Shown here piece after piece: positions 1 through 7,263 of a DNA stretch of 22,895 nucleotides. This DNA is from DATHRK01 sp035465395 (GTDB taxonomy: Bacteria > Gemmatimonadota > Gemmatimonadetes > Longimicrobiales > RSA9). The stretch covers positions 1 to 22,895 of the forward strand of contig DATHRK010000028.1 in the NCBI GenBank assembly GCA_035465395.1, written 5' to 3'. Below the pieces are notes generated by a model, which had not been told where the DNA came from, did no database searches, and was given only the letters and a program-made list of their open reading frames with translations. Each line of letters starts with the position of its first letter. Positions within the stretch are counted from its first letter, which is position 1. The position numbers and the translations under genes are program-made.

Positions 1-128
1 TGTTGGAGGGCGACCTCGCGGCCGATGCTTCGGTGATCCGCGCGGTGCGCATCGTCTTCAAGAACGGCGTCGGCTACGACCCGTCCAAGCTGATCGAGTC
101 GACGAAGGGGCGCGTCGGCGTTAGCTGA
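1..128 (+). CDS. Amidohydrolase family protein, C-terminal end (partial)
   Basis: The window opens inside a gene; the visible part gives 41 residues ending in TGA at 126-128. The tail reads IVFKNGVGYDPSKLIES and then a short basic stretch. This is the typical last segment of imidazolonepropionase-like amidohydrolases (metal-dependent hydrolases of the PAD/prolidase type), where the re-formed small beta-sandwich closes with the phrase 'V(F)KNG..YD..KL'. The metal-binding motifs lie upstream, outside the window, so substrate cannot be judged. It converges on the patatin gene, with 81 bases between the two stops and no clear U-tailed terminator. Confidence 0.72.
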   Translation, partial: LEGDLAADASVIRAVRIVFKNGVGYDPSKLIESTKGRVGVS

Positions 129-209
129 GCTTCACGGCGTCCCAGGGGTCCGCGGCTGGCGGGCCCCATTCCCCGCTCGGCGCGCGCCACGGCGCGTCGA
201 GCCGTTCCG

Positions 210-2648
210 CTACCGGGTCAGCCAGTAGATCAGACCGTTCAGGTCCTGGATGCCCACCTCGAAAGCGTAGCCGTCCCGCCCGAGCCCGAGCGCGGCGTCC
301 GCGAAATAGCGCTTCCCCGCGATCCGCAGCTTCCTGTCCAGCAGATCCACGACGACCTGTACCGCGGGCACCCAACGGTCCGCCCGATCGCCCCAGACGA
401 CGTACTGGAGGAAGTGCACCTCAACGCCCGGCCGCGTCCAGAATTGGCGTGGCCGGAAGCCCAGCCCCAAGCCCATCGCCGAGAGCTTCAAATCACCGTC
501 GGACGCGGCCGAAGCGTCGGCCTCCGGGCGCTGAATACTGAAGGGCACCACGGGAACCGAGAGCGTGAATCGGTTCTCGGAGAGGTACACCATCGGGGAG
601 TAGCCGAACTCGATGCCCGGCTCGAGCAGGCTCGCGGAGGCGAAGTACGGCAGCAGGTGCGCCCACGCTCCGAGGCGGCCCGGGTCCCGCCAGATGCGCA
701 CGCGGTCGGGTACCGACGAGGGGTCGAGATCGATGGAGGCGGTGTGGCGAACGGTGATGAGCGACGACAGCAGGCGCATGACCTTCAGCTCTTCCCGTAG
801 GTGCACGAGCGAGTCGCCGGCGGCGCGCGCGATCTCTACCTCTACCGCCTGCTCGAGGAGTCTCTCGATGCGGTTCGCGAAGAACCGTCGCGGATTCTCG
901 GCGAGAGCCGCGAGCGCGCTGTCCGGGTCCGACCGGGTTCCGCCGGGCACCTCCCAGGTCGTGACCGCGGCGCCTCGCTCCACCAGCGGAACGACGCCCC
1001 GGGCCTTCAGCTCGTCGGCGAGGCCCAGGATGTGCTCGCGGCAGAGCAGCTGGCCGATGATGCCCCCGCCGCACGAATCCGGCGGCGCGTCCGGCGGCGC
1101 GCGGGCGATCGCCTCGGCGACCGCCGAGAGCAAGGCGGCGTCTTCCCCGACGTCACCGGTCACCGGCGGGTACGACGTGTCCTCGAAATCCTCCGCGAAC
1201 CACCGCCCTACGAGCGCCTTTCCGCCGCCCTCCAACTCCACCGACGACAGGAGGGTCGCGAGCGTCCGGCCGGTGCATCCGCCGTCGTCGGGGGCGCTGC
1301 AGAGCAGGTCCGAGGCCGCGAACCGGGCGCCGTCGTAGAGCCCGAGGAAGAAGTCGTGGCGCCGGAACGTGTGGCTCAGGAAGCCGCCGAACGCGAACAG
1401 GTAGTTGCCGAAGATCGGCCGGCTCCGCGGCAGGACGCGGACGTCGGGCAGCGGTCGGCCCGCCTCGCGCAGCCTCGCTACGGCACGCAGGTACGCTTGC
1501 AGCTCGTACTCCCGGCCGGCCGTGATCGCGCCGCTGGCGAGCTGCAGGAAAGCGGATAGGCCGCCCACGCCGCGGTCGTCGGTCTCGGACGCGGCGACCG
1601 CCACCCCGCTCGTCCCCTCGCGCAGCGGAAAGTCCGGGTCGATGTACACGATGTGCATTGTGGAGTCGGCCCCGAGCCGCGACTCCATCATGCCCTCGAG
1701 GAGCGCGATCGGGTTGTTGTCGAACACCCCGCCGTCGCCGAAGGCCGCCTCGCGCAGCACGTCGTCGGGGTCGTCGGCGTCGCGGTACCGCAGGAGAACC
1801 GGCGCGAACGCGCCAGGGAAGGCGCTGGAGGCCGAGGCCGCGTCGAGCAGCGTGCGGATGGGGAGGTGCCCGTCCTCGTCGGCCGGCAGGAGCAGCCGCT
1901 TGCCGAGGCTGCGGCGCCGGGCGGTGCCGGTGTCGGGGGGCGTGAACACCAGCCTCCGCGTCGCTCCGCTCCGCGCCACCTCTGCCCGGAAGGGCAGGGT
2001 CATGCGCTGCACCCTCGCTTCCAGCGGAAACCGCGGGATCGCGAAGCGGTCGGGGGTGAGCCTAGACACCGTGATGCCCAGCGAGACACCGGCTTCGCAG
2101 CTCCCGGTCGGGGTAACTTCTGTGAGTCGCCTCTCCATCACGGGGTAGATCGTCGACTCGATGAACGTGCGCGTGAAGAGGCCGTCGTCGGGGCGCACCG
2201 AAGAGAGCGTGTCCGGGAGCAGCTCGTCGAAGCCGACCTGCGTCCAGATGTGCCAGGACTGGCTCTCCGCCGGGTTCGCCGACGCGTGCTCGTCGCAGTA
2301 GTCCACCATCGTCGCGAGCACGTTGATGTTGCCCGCCGAAGCCCCGGTCATCGCGGACAACACGTAGGCCGGCGAGCGCGCGCCGCTCGCGTCCTCCGAG
2401 CCCGCCGTGCGCAGCGCGTGCAGCATGCCCCAGGTGGCGCCGGCCAGCCACGAGCCCCGGCTCGTGCCGCCGCTCACGACGATGCCGAACGGGATCGAAT
2501 CGGGACCCTGCTGGGCGGCGGCCGGAGGGGGTCTGGCTGCCGGTGTCGCCAGAATCGCCGTGCAGGCGGCGAGCGCGACGGGGCCGCGGAGTCGGCACCC
2601 AGGAGGGCGGCGAAGCCACCGGATGGGGGGCAAAGGCGTCGGAGGCAT
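210..2648 (-). CDS. Secreted patatin-like phospholipase with long C-terminal extension
   Basis: This is an 812-residue lipid acyl hydrolase of the patatin (Ser-Asp dyad) family. I chose ATG 2648 because GGAGAG sits just upstream and because longer versions would run into the thioesterase gene. Residues 1-46 are a signal peptide: basic start, Ala/Leu core, cleavage probably after AAA before QQGPD. The oxyanion-hole segment is SGGTSRGSW (59-67), which replaces the usual DGGGxRG with a Ser/Thr variant. The nucleophile elbow is GASAG with Ser104, and the Asp is in DGG at 305-307. So the dyad is complete and the enzyme is probably active outside the cytoplasm. The last ~150 residues are rich in alternating Gly/aromatic/hydrophobic strands, which suggests a small barrel or outer-membrane association (inference). 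It is the last gene of a minus-strand group after the thioesterase, 103 bases downstream. Substrate is unknown; phospholipid or other acyl ester is likely. Confidence 0.88.
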   Translation of the reverse strand: MPPTPLPPIRWLRRPPGCRLRGPVALAACTAILATPAARPPPAAAQQGPDSIPFGIVVSGGTSRGSWLAGATWGMLHALRTAGSEDASGARSPAYVLSAMTGASAGNINVLATMVDYCDEHASANPAESQSWHIWTQVGFDELLPDTLSSVRPDDGLFTRTFIESTIYPVMERRLTEVTPTGSCEAGVSLGITVSRLTPDRFAIPRFPLEARVQRMTLPFRAEVARSGATRRLVFTPPDTGTARRRSLGKRLLLPADEDGHLPIRTLLDAASASSAFPGAFAPVLLRYRDADDPDDVLREAAFGDGGVFDNNPIALLEGMMESRLGADSTMHIVYIDPDFPLREGTSGVAVAASETDDRGVGGLSAFLQLASGAITAGREYELQAYLRAVARLREAGRPLPDVRVLPRSRPIFGNYLFAFGGFLSHTFRRHDFFLGLYDGARFAASDLLCSAPDDGGCTGRTLATLLSSVELEGGGKALVGRWFAEDFEDTSYPPVTGDVGEDAALLSAVAEAIARAPPDAPPDSCGGGIIGQLLCREHILGLADELKARGVVPLVERGAAVTTWEVPGGTRSDPDSALAALAENPRRFFANRIERLLEQAVEVEIARAAGDSLVHLREELKVMRLLSSLITVRHTASIDLDPSSVPDRVRIWRDPGRLGAWAHLLPYFASASLLEPGIEFGYSPMVYLSENRFTLSVPVVPFSIQRPEADASAASDGDLKLSAMGLGLGFRPRQFWTRPGVEVHFLQYVVWGDRADRWVPAVQVVVDLLDRKLRIAGKRYFADAALGLGRDGYAFEVGIQDLNGLIYWLTR

Positions 2649-2751
2649 GGGTCTCTCCGGAGCGTTGGGAGGGCATGCCGGTGGTGCTCGTGGATCGGTC
2701 GTAACGCGGTCGCTCGACGGCGTCAAGAAGCTCGCGAGGTCCTCGCCTCCT

Positions 2752-3285
2752 TCACTCCGTCTGCCCCAGGCGCTCCAGCAGCTTGAGCCGCACCTTCCGC
2801 CGCAGCTCACCCTCCTCGAACCGCCGCTTCGCCTCGTCGTCCACCAGCTCCAGGCGCGGTACCTCGGTGGGGCGGTGATCCCGATCGATCGCGACGAACG
2901 TCAGGTAGCAGGTGTTGGTGTGGCGACGGACCCCGGTGAGCAGGTTCTCGGCGACCACCTTCACGCCGACCTCCATCGACGTCCGGCCGACGTAGTTCAC
3001 CATCGCGCGGCAGGTCACGAGCTCGCCCGAGTAGATTGGCTCCCGGAAGTCGACCCGGTCGATGGAAGCGGTCACGGTGGGCCGACCGGCGTGGCGCATG
3101 GCGGCGACGGCCGCCGCGCGGTCCACGAGCGACAGCAGCACGCCGCCGAAGACGTGCCCCAGGTTGTTCACCTGGTTCGGCATCATCAACTCGCTGATGG
3201 TGGTCTCGGAAACCGAAGGGGCCTTCGGCGCGGCCGCCCCGGACTCGTCTCGCGGAGCGGTCTCGCCCGCGGTGTCGCGGCTCAT
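2752..3285 (-). CDS. Acyl-CoA thioesterase, hotdog fold (YciA/ACOT type)
   Basis: This 177-residue cytoplasmic protein hydrolyses acyl-CoA to free fatty acid and CoA, judged by family. After ~25 low-complexity residues comes the hallmark of the YciA/ACOT7 group: N-N-L-G-H-V-F-G-G (40-48), followed by LLSLVD with the conserved Asp55. Then comes the strand TASIDRVDFREPIYSGELV, where the hotdog sheet contacts CoA. The charged C-terminal helix is usual for this family. The ATG at 3285 lies 6 bases after the TGA of the TPR gene, so the two are surely co-transcribed and perhaps translationally coupled; a GAGGA lies about 11 bases upstream, within the end of the TPR gene. The neighbouring patatin also acts on acyl groups, but one enzyme is cytoplasmic and the other exported, so a joint pathway is only a guess. 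Confidence 0.9.
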   Translation of the reverse strand: MSRDTAGETAPRDESGAAAPKAPSVSETTISELMMPNQVNNLGHVFGGVLLSLVDRAAAVAAMRHAGRPTVTASIDRVDFREPIYSGELVTCRAMVNYVGRTSMEVGVKVVAENLLTGVRRHTNTCYLTFVAIDRDHRPTEVPRLELVDDEAKRRFEEGELRRKVRLKLLERLGQTE

Positions 3286-3291
3286 CGGGAC

Positions 3292-5700
3292 TCAGTCCTC
3301 GGGTCGCGAGGTGGGCCCGGGTTCGGCGACGAGGCGCTGGAGGCGCTGCCGCGCGGCCCCGACGGCACCGGCGAGGGCGGGATCGGCGTCCGCCCACAGC
3401 TGGATGAACTGCGAATAGTAGGTGGCCGCCCTCGTCGGGTCGCGGGACTCGTAGAGCTCGCCCAAGCGCAGCATCGTCGGCGCGCGATGGTAGGCATCGC
3501 CCGACCAGGGCCGGAAGGGCTCCGGCAGCGCGAGGTAGCGTTCGTAGACGGCGATCGCGGAGTCCGCGGAGCCCGCAGCGTCGTACGCGGACGCAAGACC
3601 CGGAAGCGAGCACAGACGGCAGTAGCCGACGTCGGAGCGGCGGAACAGCGCCACGGCGTCGCGCAGGCGTCCCTCGGCCAGCGCGATGGAGCCGCGCGCA
3701 CGCTCCAGGCTGGGGACGTGCAGCTTGAAGTTGACGAACTCGACGTTGTCCTGCTGGCTGAGCGGTACTTCCGCCTCGTAGGCCGACAGGTAGGCGCTGG
3801 CGCGCGCCGGGTCGCCGGCCCACGCGTAGAGCTCCGCCATCTCGCGGTAGGGCCGGTCGAGCGGCGCCATCTCCTCCATCGGATAGCGCTCCAGCGCCGC
3901 GCCGATGCGCTCCAGCGCCCCGGCGGTGTCGGCGGCGACGTGAAGGTCGAGCAGCGCCGCCCAGACGAGGTTGCGAAGCGCCTCGGCCGGCAGTCCCCGC
4001 GACTCGTTCACCTCCGCCATGTCGAGCAAGTAGCCGTGCGCCTCGCGGAGCCGCCCGCGGGTCGCGTGCGAGGCGGCGAGGTCCACGGCGAGGATCAGGC
4101 GGTTCATCGCATCGGTGGGGTCCGGCGCGACGCTGGCCCGCACGAGCGAATCGGCGGGTTCGAAGTCACCCTCGGAGGCGCTCAGCATGGCGCGGAAGGC
4201 GTCGGTCCAGCCGGCCTCCGACGTGACGCCATCGAAGGCGTCCAGGTACTCCCGCGCGCCCTCGAAATCGCCGCGGCGTCCGGCCGCTTCGGCGGCGTTC
4301 CAGTAGGGCGTGAGGATCGTGGAATCCACCTCGATGGCCTGCTCGGCGAGTGCCTCCGAGCGCTCGTAGTCGCGCAGGTACAGATAGATGTCGGACAGGT
4401 TGTTCAGGGCGACCCGGTCGCGCGGGTCCAGATCGAGGATGTTCTCGTAGGCAGCGGCGACGCGGTCGGGATCCTGCTCGACGTTCGAGTAGTAGGCGGC
4501 CTCGACGCCGTAGCGCTCCCGCTCCGTCAGGCGATCCCGGTGGGCGTACGCCGTGGCCACGGCGTCGACGCGGCGTTGCCGCTGCTCGCCCATGTTCCCG
4601 AGGATCGTGGCGATCTGAGCGTGGGCCATGGCGAAAGTGCTGTCCGCCGCGACGACCTCCTCCAGCAGACTGAACCCGCGCGTGAGATCGCCGCCCGTGT
4701 TCACGAGGCGGCTGGCCAGCGAGTACTTCCGCAGCGCCTCCAGGTCGGACGTCGTAACCTGGGCAAGGGGGGGCTCGGCGCGGAGCGACCGCACCGAGTC
4801 GCCGATCCGTTCGCGCAGCTCGGCGGACAGCTCGTCGATCGCCGGCAGCAGGTCGGTGGAGTCGGCGGCGCTTTCGCGGTGGGACACGAGCGGCTCCCCG
4901 GTGGCCACCGACACCAGGCGCGCGGAGACCGTGTAGCCCACGCCGACGCGCCCGATCTCACCCTCGATGTAGGCCGGGAAGCCTTCCCGCTCGGCGACCT
5001 CGCGGGCGATCTCCGGGGTCCTCGGCGCGTCCGGCGTCAGCCCCATCCGGTTCAGCACCTCGTTCACCGTGGACTGGTCGGCGAGGCGAATCGAGCGCGA
5101 CTGCGACAGGTCGACCCGGAAGGCTTCGGTTGCGGCACGGGCCAGCGCCTCGTCGTCGGCCCGGAAGTCCGCCAGCACCACCGTGGCCCGCTCCTCCAGC
5201 ACGCCTTTGGCGAGCAGCGTGCCCGCCGGCCCGATCCCGGCGACGCGCATCCACATCCAGACGGCGGTGACGAGCGCGAGCCCGACGAACGCGAAGAGTC
5301 CACCCAGAAGGGCTCTCTTCCAGGTCAGGAAGCTGCGCATTCCGCCGCCGCGGGCCGCCACGTGGCCCGTCGTATACGGCCCCGCGGATGGGTCCACGGC
5401 ACCGCGCGCGGACTCGGGGGCAGTCCCGTCGTCCACGATATCCAGGTCCCACCGCCCCGGGTCGCCTGGTGGCGGCGCGCGACGCGGTCCCTCCTGGACG
5501 AACGCGGTCGCGAGCACGATCGGGAGGCCCACGACGAGGAGCGCGACCGCGAACCCCGGGAACCAGTCGGGCAGACCCAAGCGGTCGGTCAGCACGTCCG
5601 CGACCTCGATGGCCACCCACGATGTCGCCGCGTAGATCGCCAGCACCTGCCAGAGCGATCGGCGGTGGACCTCCGAGATAAGGCGTCGAAGCCGGCTCAT
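3292..5700 (-). CDS. Membrane-anchored TolB-like/TPR protein
   Basis: This is an 802-residue protein if started at ATG 5700; an in-frame ATG at 5766 would add 22 residues of unlikely composition. The opening MSRLRRLISEVHRRSLW followed by a hydrophobic segment (16-35) and a second one (49-67) is a recognisable N-terminus of bacterial TPR proteins that often accompany Ser/Thr kinases or adenylate cyclases. A third membrane segment is at about 130-150. Residues ~170-320 look like the TolB-N/FlgO-like domain (RATVVLADF, then a YIEGEI strand pattern) that precedes such TPR arrays. From ~340 to the end there are many helical pairs of TPR type (e.g. ALNNLSDIYLYLRDYERSEA). No kinase or cyclase domain is present, so it is a scaffold or sensor half without a catalytic part. 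It probably exposes its TPR part to the periplasm, but topology is uncertain. Partner unknown. Confidence 0.82.
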   Translation of the reverse strand: MSRLRRLISEVHRRSLWQVLAIYAATSWVAIEVADVLTDRLGLPDWFPGFAVALLVVGLPIVLATAFVQEGPRRAPPPGDPGRWDLDIVDDGTAPESARGAVDPSAGPYTTGHVAARGGGMRSFLTWKRALLGGLFAFVGLALVTAVWMWMRVAGIGPAGTLLAKGVLEERATVVLADFRADDEALARAATEAFRVDLSQSRSIRLADQSTVNEVLNRMGLTPDAPRTPEIAREVAEREGFPAYIEGEIGRVGVGYTVSARLVSVATGEPLVSHRESAADSTDLLPAIDELSAELRERIGDSVRSLRAEPPLAQVTTSDLEALRKYSLASRLVNTGGDLTRGFSLLEEVVAADSTFAMAHAQIATILGNMGEQRQRRVDAVATAYAHRDRLTERERYGVEAAYYSNVEQDPDRVAAAYENILDLDPRDRVALNNLSDIYLYLRDYERSEALAEQAIEVDSTILTPYWNAAEAAGRRGDFEGAREYLDAFDGVTSEAGWTDAFRAMLSASEGDFEPADSLVRASVAPDPTDAMNRLILAVDLAASHATRGRLREAHGYLLDMAEVNESRGLPAEALRNLVWAALLDLHVAADTAGALERIGAALERYPMEEMAPLDRPYREMAELYAWAGDPARASAYLSAYEAEVPLSQQDNVEFVNFKLHVPSLERARGSIALAEGRLRDAVALFRRSDVGYCRLCSLPGLASAYDAAGSADSAIAVYERYLALPEPFRPWSGDAYHRAPTMLRLGELYESRDPTRAATYYSQFIQLWADADPALAGAVGAARQRLQRLVAEPGPTSRPED

Positions 5701-6001
5701 CGCGTGTTTCCGGGGTAGCCTGCGGCACGAGTGCGGGAACATGGCGCGAGGGCCGGGCCGCATCAAGCGAAGACCCGCGCAAAATTCAAGCGCGGGCTGG
5801 CCCGGCTCCTCCCCGCGCTACTCCTCGTGTCACGGTTCTTGCCGTCATACGTTTCCATCGATACGAGGCCCGGCAGTGACGGGACGGGGTCGTTACCCGT
5901 CGGTTAGAAGAACGGGACGGTCGTCTGTTGCATTTCAGGCGAGTCGAAGCTCGTTCGGCCGGCGGAAGGGATTCCGCGCCTGGCCTCACCCTGGAGGAAC
6001 A
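5701..6001. other. Intergenic region between TPR gene and small peptide gene
   Basis: These ~300 bases separate two divergent transcription units. The + strand is open over most of it, but the translation is Ser/Arg/Gly-rich without codon bias, so I read it as non-coding. It holds an A/T-rich patch (GCAAAATTCAAG, 5779-5791) inside a perfect 7-base inverted repeat, and a second less GC-rich patch around 5835-5865 (TTGCCG then ATACGA 16 bases later) that could be a sigma70-type promoter for the + strand small gene. Both are weak candidates. Nothing resembling a tRNA or known riboswitch was seen. Confidence 0.5.
5774..5796. repeat. Perfect inverted repeat upstream of the TPR gene
   Basis: CCCGCGC (5774-5780) and GCGCGGG (5790-5796) are perfect complements around a 9-base A/T-rich loop. 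It lies 74-96 bases upstream of the TPR start. It could be an operator or a hairpin in the 5' leader. On the minus strand the loop gives TTGAAT, which also resembles a -35 box, but no good -10 follows at 17 bases. There is no U-tract for a terminator. Confidence 0.35.
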
Positions 6002-6154
6002 TTGGACACTCGGATCAAGCTGCTCACGATGGGCGCGCTGGTGGTCACGCTGCTCGTGACCAAGCGGCCGGAGCGCATCGAGGAGGCGAAGGCGCCTCAG
6101 GACGGTGCGGTGACTCCGGCCCAGCTCGACGCCATCCGAGCCGCCGGCTTCTAG
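6002..6154 (+). CDS. Small predicted membrane peptide, 50 residues
   Basis: This is an unrecognised short gene. GGAGG (5993-5997) stands 4 bases before a TTG at 6002, and the frame runs to TAG at 6152-6154. The codons from this TTG onward use G/C at almost every third position, unlike the sequence upstream of it, which supports real translation. The peptide begins MDTRIKLLTM and continues with a hydrophobic run (residues 7-20) that may be one short membrane helix. A charged part follows (KRPERIEEAK), then an AQLDAIRAAGF tail ending in an aromatic residue. A clear intrinsic terminator follows 57 bases after the stop, so this is a complete single-gene transcript. ATG 6029 is an alternative start but would cut the hydrophobic segment. 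No function is offered. Confidence 0.55.
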   Translation: MDTRIKLLTMGALVVTLLVTKRPERIEEAKAPQDGAVTPAQLDAIRAAGF

Positions 6155-6210
6155 GCCGGAACGACAGACGACGCTGGCCGGCTTCCGGCCGGCGGGAAGG
6201 CGCCGCTATC

Positions 6211-6246
6211 GCCCCTCTCCCGGAAAAAGCGGAGCAGGGGCTTTTT
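6211..6246 (+). terminator. Rho-independent terminator after the small peptide gene
   Basis: GCCCCT CTCC (6211-6220) pairs with GGAG C AGGGGC (6231-6241), with one bulged C and a loop CGGAAAAAGC. It is followed at once by TTTTT (6242-6246). The order stem then T-run is on the + strand, so it ends transcripts from 6002-6154. It is one of very few T-tailed hairpins in this GC-rich window. Confidence 0.82.
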
Positions 6247-6322
6247 GGTGCCCCCTGGTCTCGTGCCCTCCGAGCGCGAACATGCTCAACCCGCGCCGGT
6301 CAGCGGAACGTGCTTGCCGGCG

Positions 6323-6904
6323 TCAGTTCTCGGCCACCGTCGTGTGGTCGTGCATGATCCGCCAGCCGTCCACCGTCCGTACCCACACCAGCGAGAAATG
6401 GCCCGTATCGACCCGATTCCCTGTGTCGGCCGCGAGCAAGACGTAGCGGCCCAGCATCAGGGCGTGATCGCGCCCCAGATCGAGCGACTCCAGATCCTCG
6501 AAGCGTAGCCTGGGGAGGGGCACCTCCGCCTCGAAATAGCTCTCGCGGTACCGTCGCATCACCGCGTCGAAGCCGCGCCGTACGCCGCCGGACCCGCTGA
6601 AGGTCAGGCCGGGCGAGCGCAGGTACGGCGCCATGAAGGCGTCCAGATCCTCGCGATTCCACGCCTCGGCCGAGGCGAGCAGGGCGCCCTCCAACTCGGC
6701 CGCCGCGGGCGCTTCGGGCAGCGACCCGTCGAGCGGGATCGGTGTCCGGTCGCCGCACCCGGCGAGGACGAGGGAGGCGGCGAGCAAGAGGGAGGCGCTG
6801 AGCGGGAGCGACGCCGCGGTTCGGAGGTTGGCCCCGCGTGGTCGACGGGCGTCACCACCGAAACGACGAACGGCCGCCGGGCGGGTGCCCGGGCGGCCGT
6901 TCAC
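6323..6904 (-). CDS. DUF4440/SnoaL-like lipoprotein
   Basis: This secreted lipoprotein has a NTF2-like fold by pattern. A hydrophobic stretch leads to LVLAGC, a canonical lipobox, with the lipidated Cys at residue 50 if GTG 6904 is the start. The rest (about 130 residues) begins with an ALLASAEAWNREDLDAFMA helix, then YLRSPGLTFSGSGG, and ends SLVWVRTVDGWRIMHDHT. This is the usual shape of DUF4440/SnoaL-like calcium/calmodulin-kinase-II-association-like proteins, some of which bind small ligands; the function is unknown. The start is doubtful. GTG 6904 (193 residues) gives a 49-residue Arg-rich leader and overlaps a terminator-like hairpin. TTG 6952 would overlap the ferredoxin gene. The only closer in-frame start, TTG 6787, leaves too short a signal. 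No ribosome binding site is evident. Confidence 0.75.
   Translation of the reverse strand: MNGRPGTRPAAVRRFGGDARRPRGANLRTAASLPLSASLLLAASLVLAGCGDRTPIPLDGSLPEAPAAAELEGALLASAEAWNREDLDAFMAPYLRSPGLTFSGSGGVRRGFDAVMRRYRESYFEAEVPLPRLRFEDLESLDLGRDHALMLGRYVLLAADTGNRVDTGHFSLVWVRTVDGWRIMHDHTTVAEN
6868..6902 (-). terminator. Long hairpin after the ferredoxin gene
   Basis: GAACGGCCGCC (6868-6878) and GGCGGCCGTTC (6892-6902) form an 11-base perfect stem. An inner GGGC/GCCC stem with a GGGT loop extends it to 15 pairs with one bulged G. It lies 21 bases past the ferredoxin stop on the minus strand and is followed on that strand by a T-rich but broken stretch (GTCGTTTCGG). This fits a terminator or attenuator for fdxA. 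It also overlaps the proposed start of the downstream lipoprotein gene. Confidence 0.6.
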
Positions 6905-6923
6905 CGCAAGCTGTGACTGCTGG

Positions 6924-7157
6924 CTATTCGAAGTGCGCGCGGTTCTTCTCAATGTAGTTCGTCCACTCGGGGGGCACGTCCGTGTCGGGGAAGATCGCCG
7001 TTACGGGGCACTCCGGCTCGCAGGCGCCGCAGTCGATGCACTCGTCCGGATGGATGTAGTAGTGGTCCTCGCCCTCGTAGATGCAGTCCACCGGGCAGAC
7101 CTCGACGCAGCTCGCGTCCTTGGTGCCGATGCACGGCTCGGCGATGATGTATGGCAT
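6924..7157 (-). CDS. fdxA: 7Fe ferredoxin ([3Fe-4S][4Fe-4S])
   Basis: This 77-residue cytoplasmic electron carrier has the full cysteine pattern of the 7Fe FdxA type. Cys9, Cys17 and Cys50 match the ligands of a [3Fe-4S] cluster. Cys21, Cys40, Cys43 and Cys46 (CIDCGACEPECP) match those of a [4Fe-4S] cluster. Cys25 is the free conserved cysteine seen in Azotobacter ferredoxin I. The second half ends in WTNYIEKNRAHFE, as is common in this family. The gene has its own upstream region of about 106 bases and a hairpin after its end, so it is likely a single transcript. Redox partners are not visible here. Confidence 0.95.
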   Translation of the reverse strand: MPYIIAEPCIGTKDASCVEVCPVDCIYEGEDHYYIHPDECIDCGACEPECPVTAIFPDTDVPPEWTNYIEKNRAHFE

Positions 7158-7221
7158 GGCTGACTCTTTCTATCGTTACGGCCGCTCACGCCGGCCGACC
7201 GACCCGACCCTCACCCGCCGG

Positions 7222-7250
7222 ATAGTGTCCGGACCCCCGCGGGGAGGCAA
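7222..7250 (-). promoter_or_regulatory. Candidate sigma70 promoter of the ferredoxin gene
   Basis: On the minus strand TTGCCT (7250-7245) is followed after 17 bases by CACTAT (7227-7222), about 65 bases upstream of the ferredoxin ATG. It matches consensus only in part (4/6 and 3/6), and the spacer contains the near-palindrome CCCCGCGGGGG. The spacing and position are good; the boxes are weak. Confidence 0.35.
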
Positions 7251-7263
7251 GGTCGCACGCGCG

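Noticed and set aside
3292..5700. Ser/Thr kinase with TPR tail
   Set aside because: The N-terminus is membrane-spanning and no kinase glycine loop, HRD or DFG motif is present.
2407..5718. Very long open frame on the + strand opposite the patatin, thioesterase and TPR genes
   Set aside because: It is antisense to three well-supported genes and its translation is Arg/Gly/Val/His-rich without domains, as expected of a shadow frame in very GC-rich DNA.
5741..6001. N-terminal extension of the small peptide gene back to an ATG at 5741
   Set aside because: The translated part is Ser/Arg/Gly-rich with no codon bias, while the Shine-Dalgarno and codon bias begin only at the TTG 6002.
5741..6246. 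RiPP (modified peptide) precursor
   Set aside because: The peptide ends in an aromatic residue and is short, but no leader-cleavage motif, modifying enzyme or exporter is nearby.
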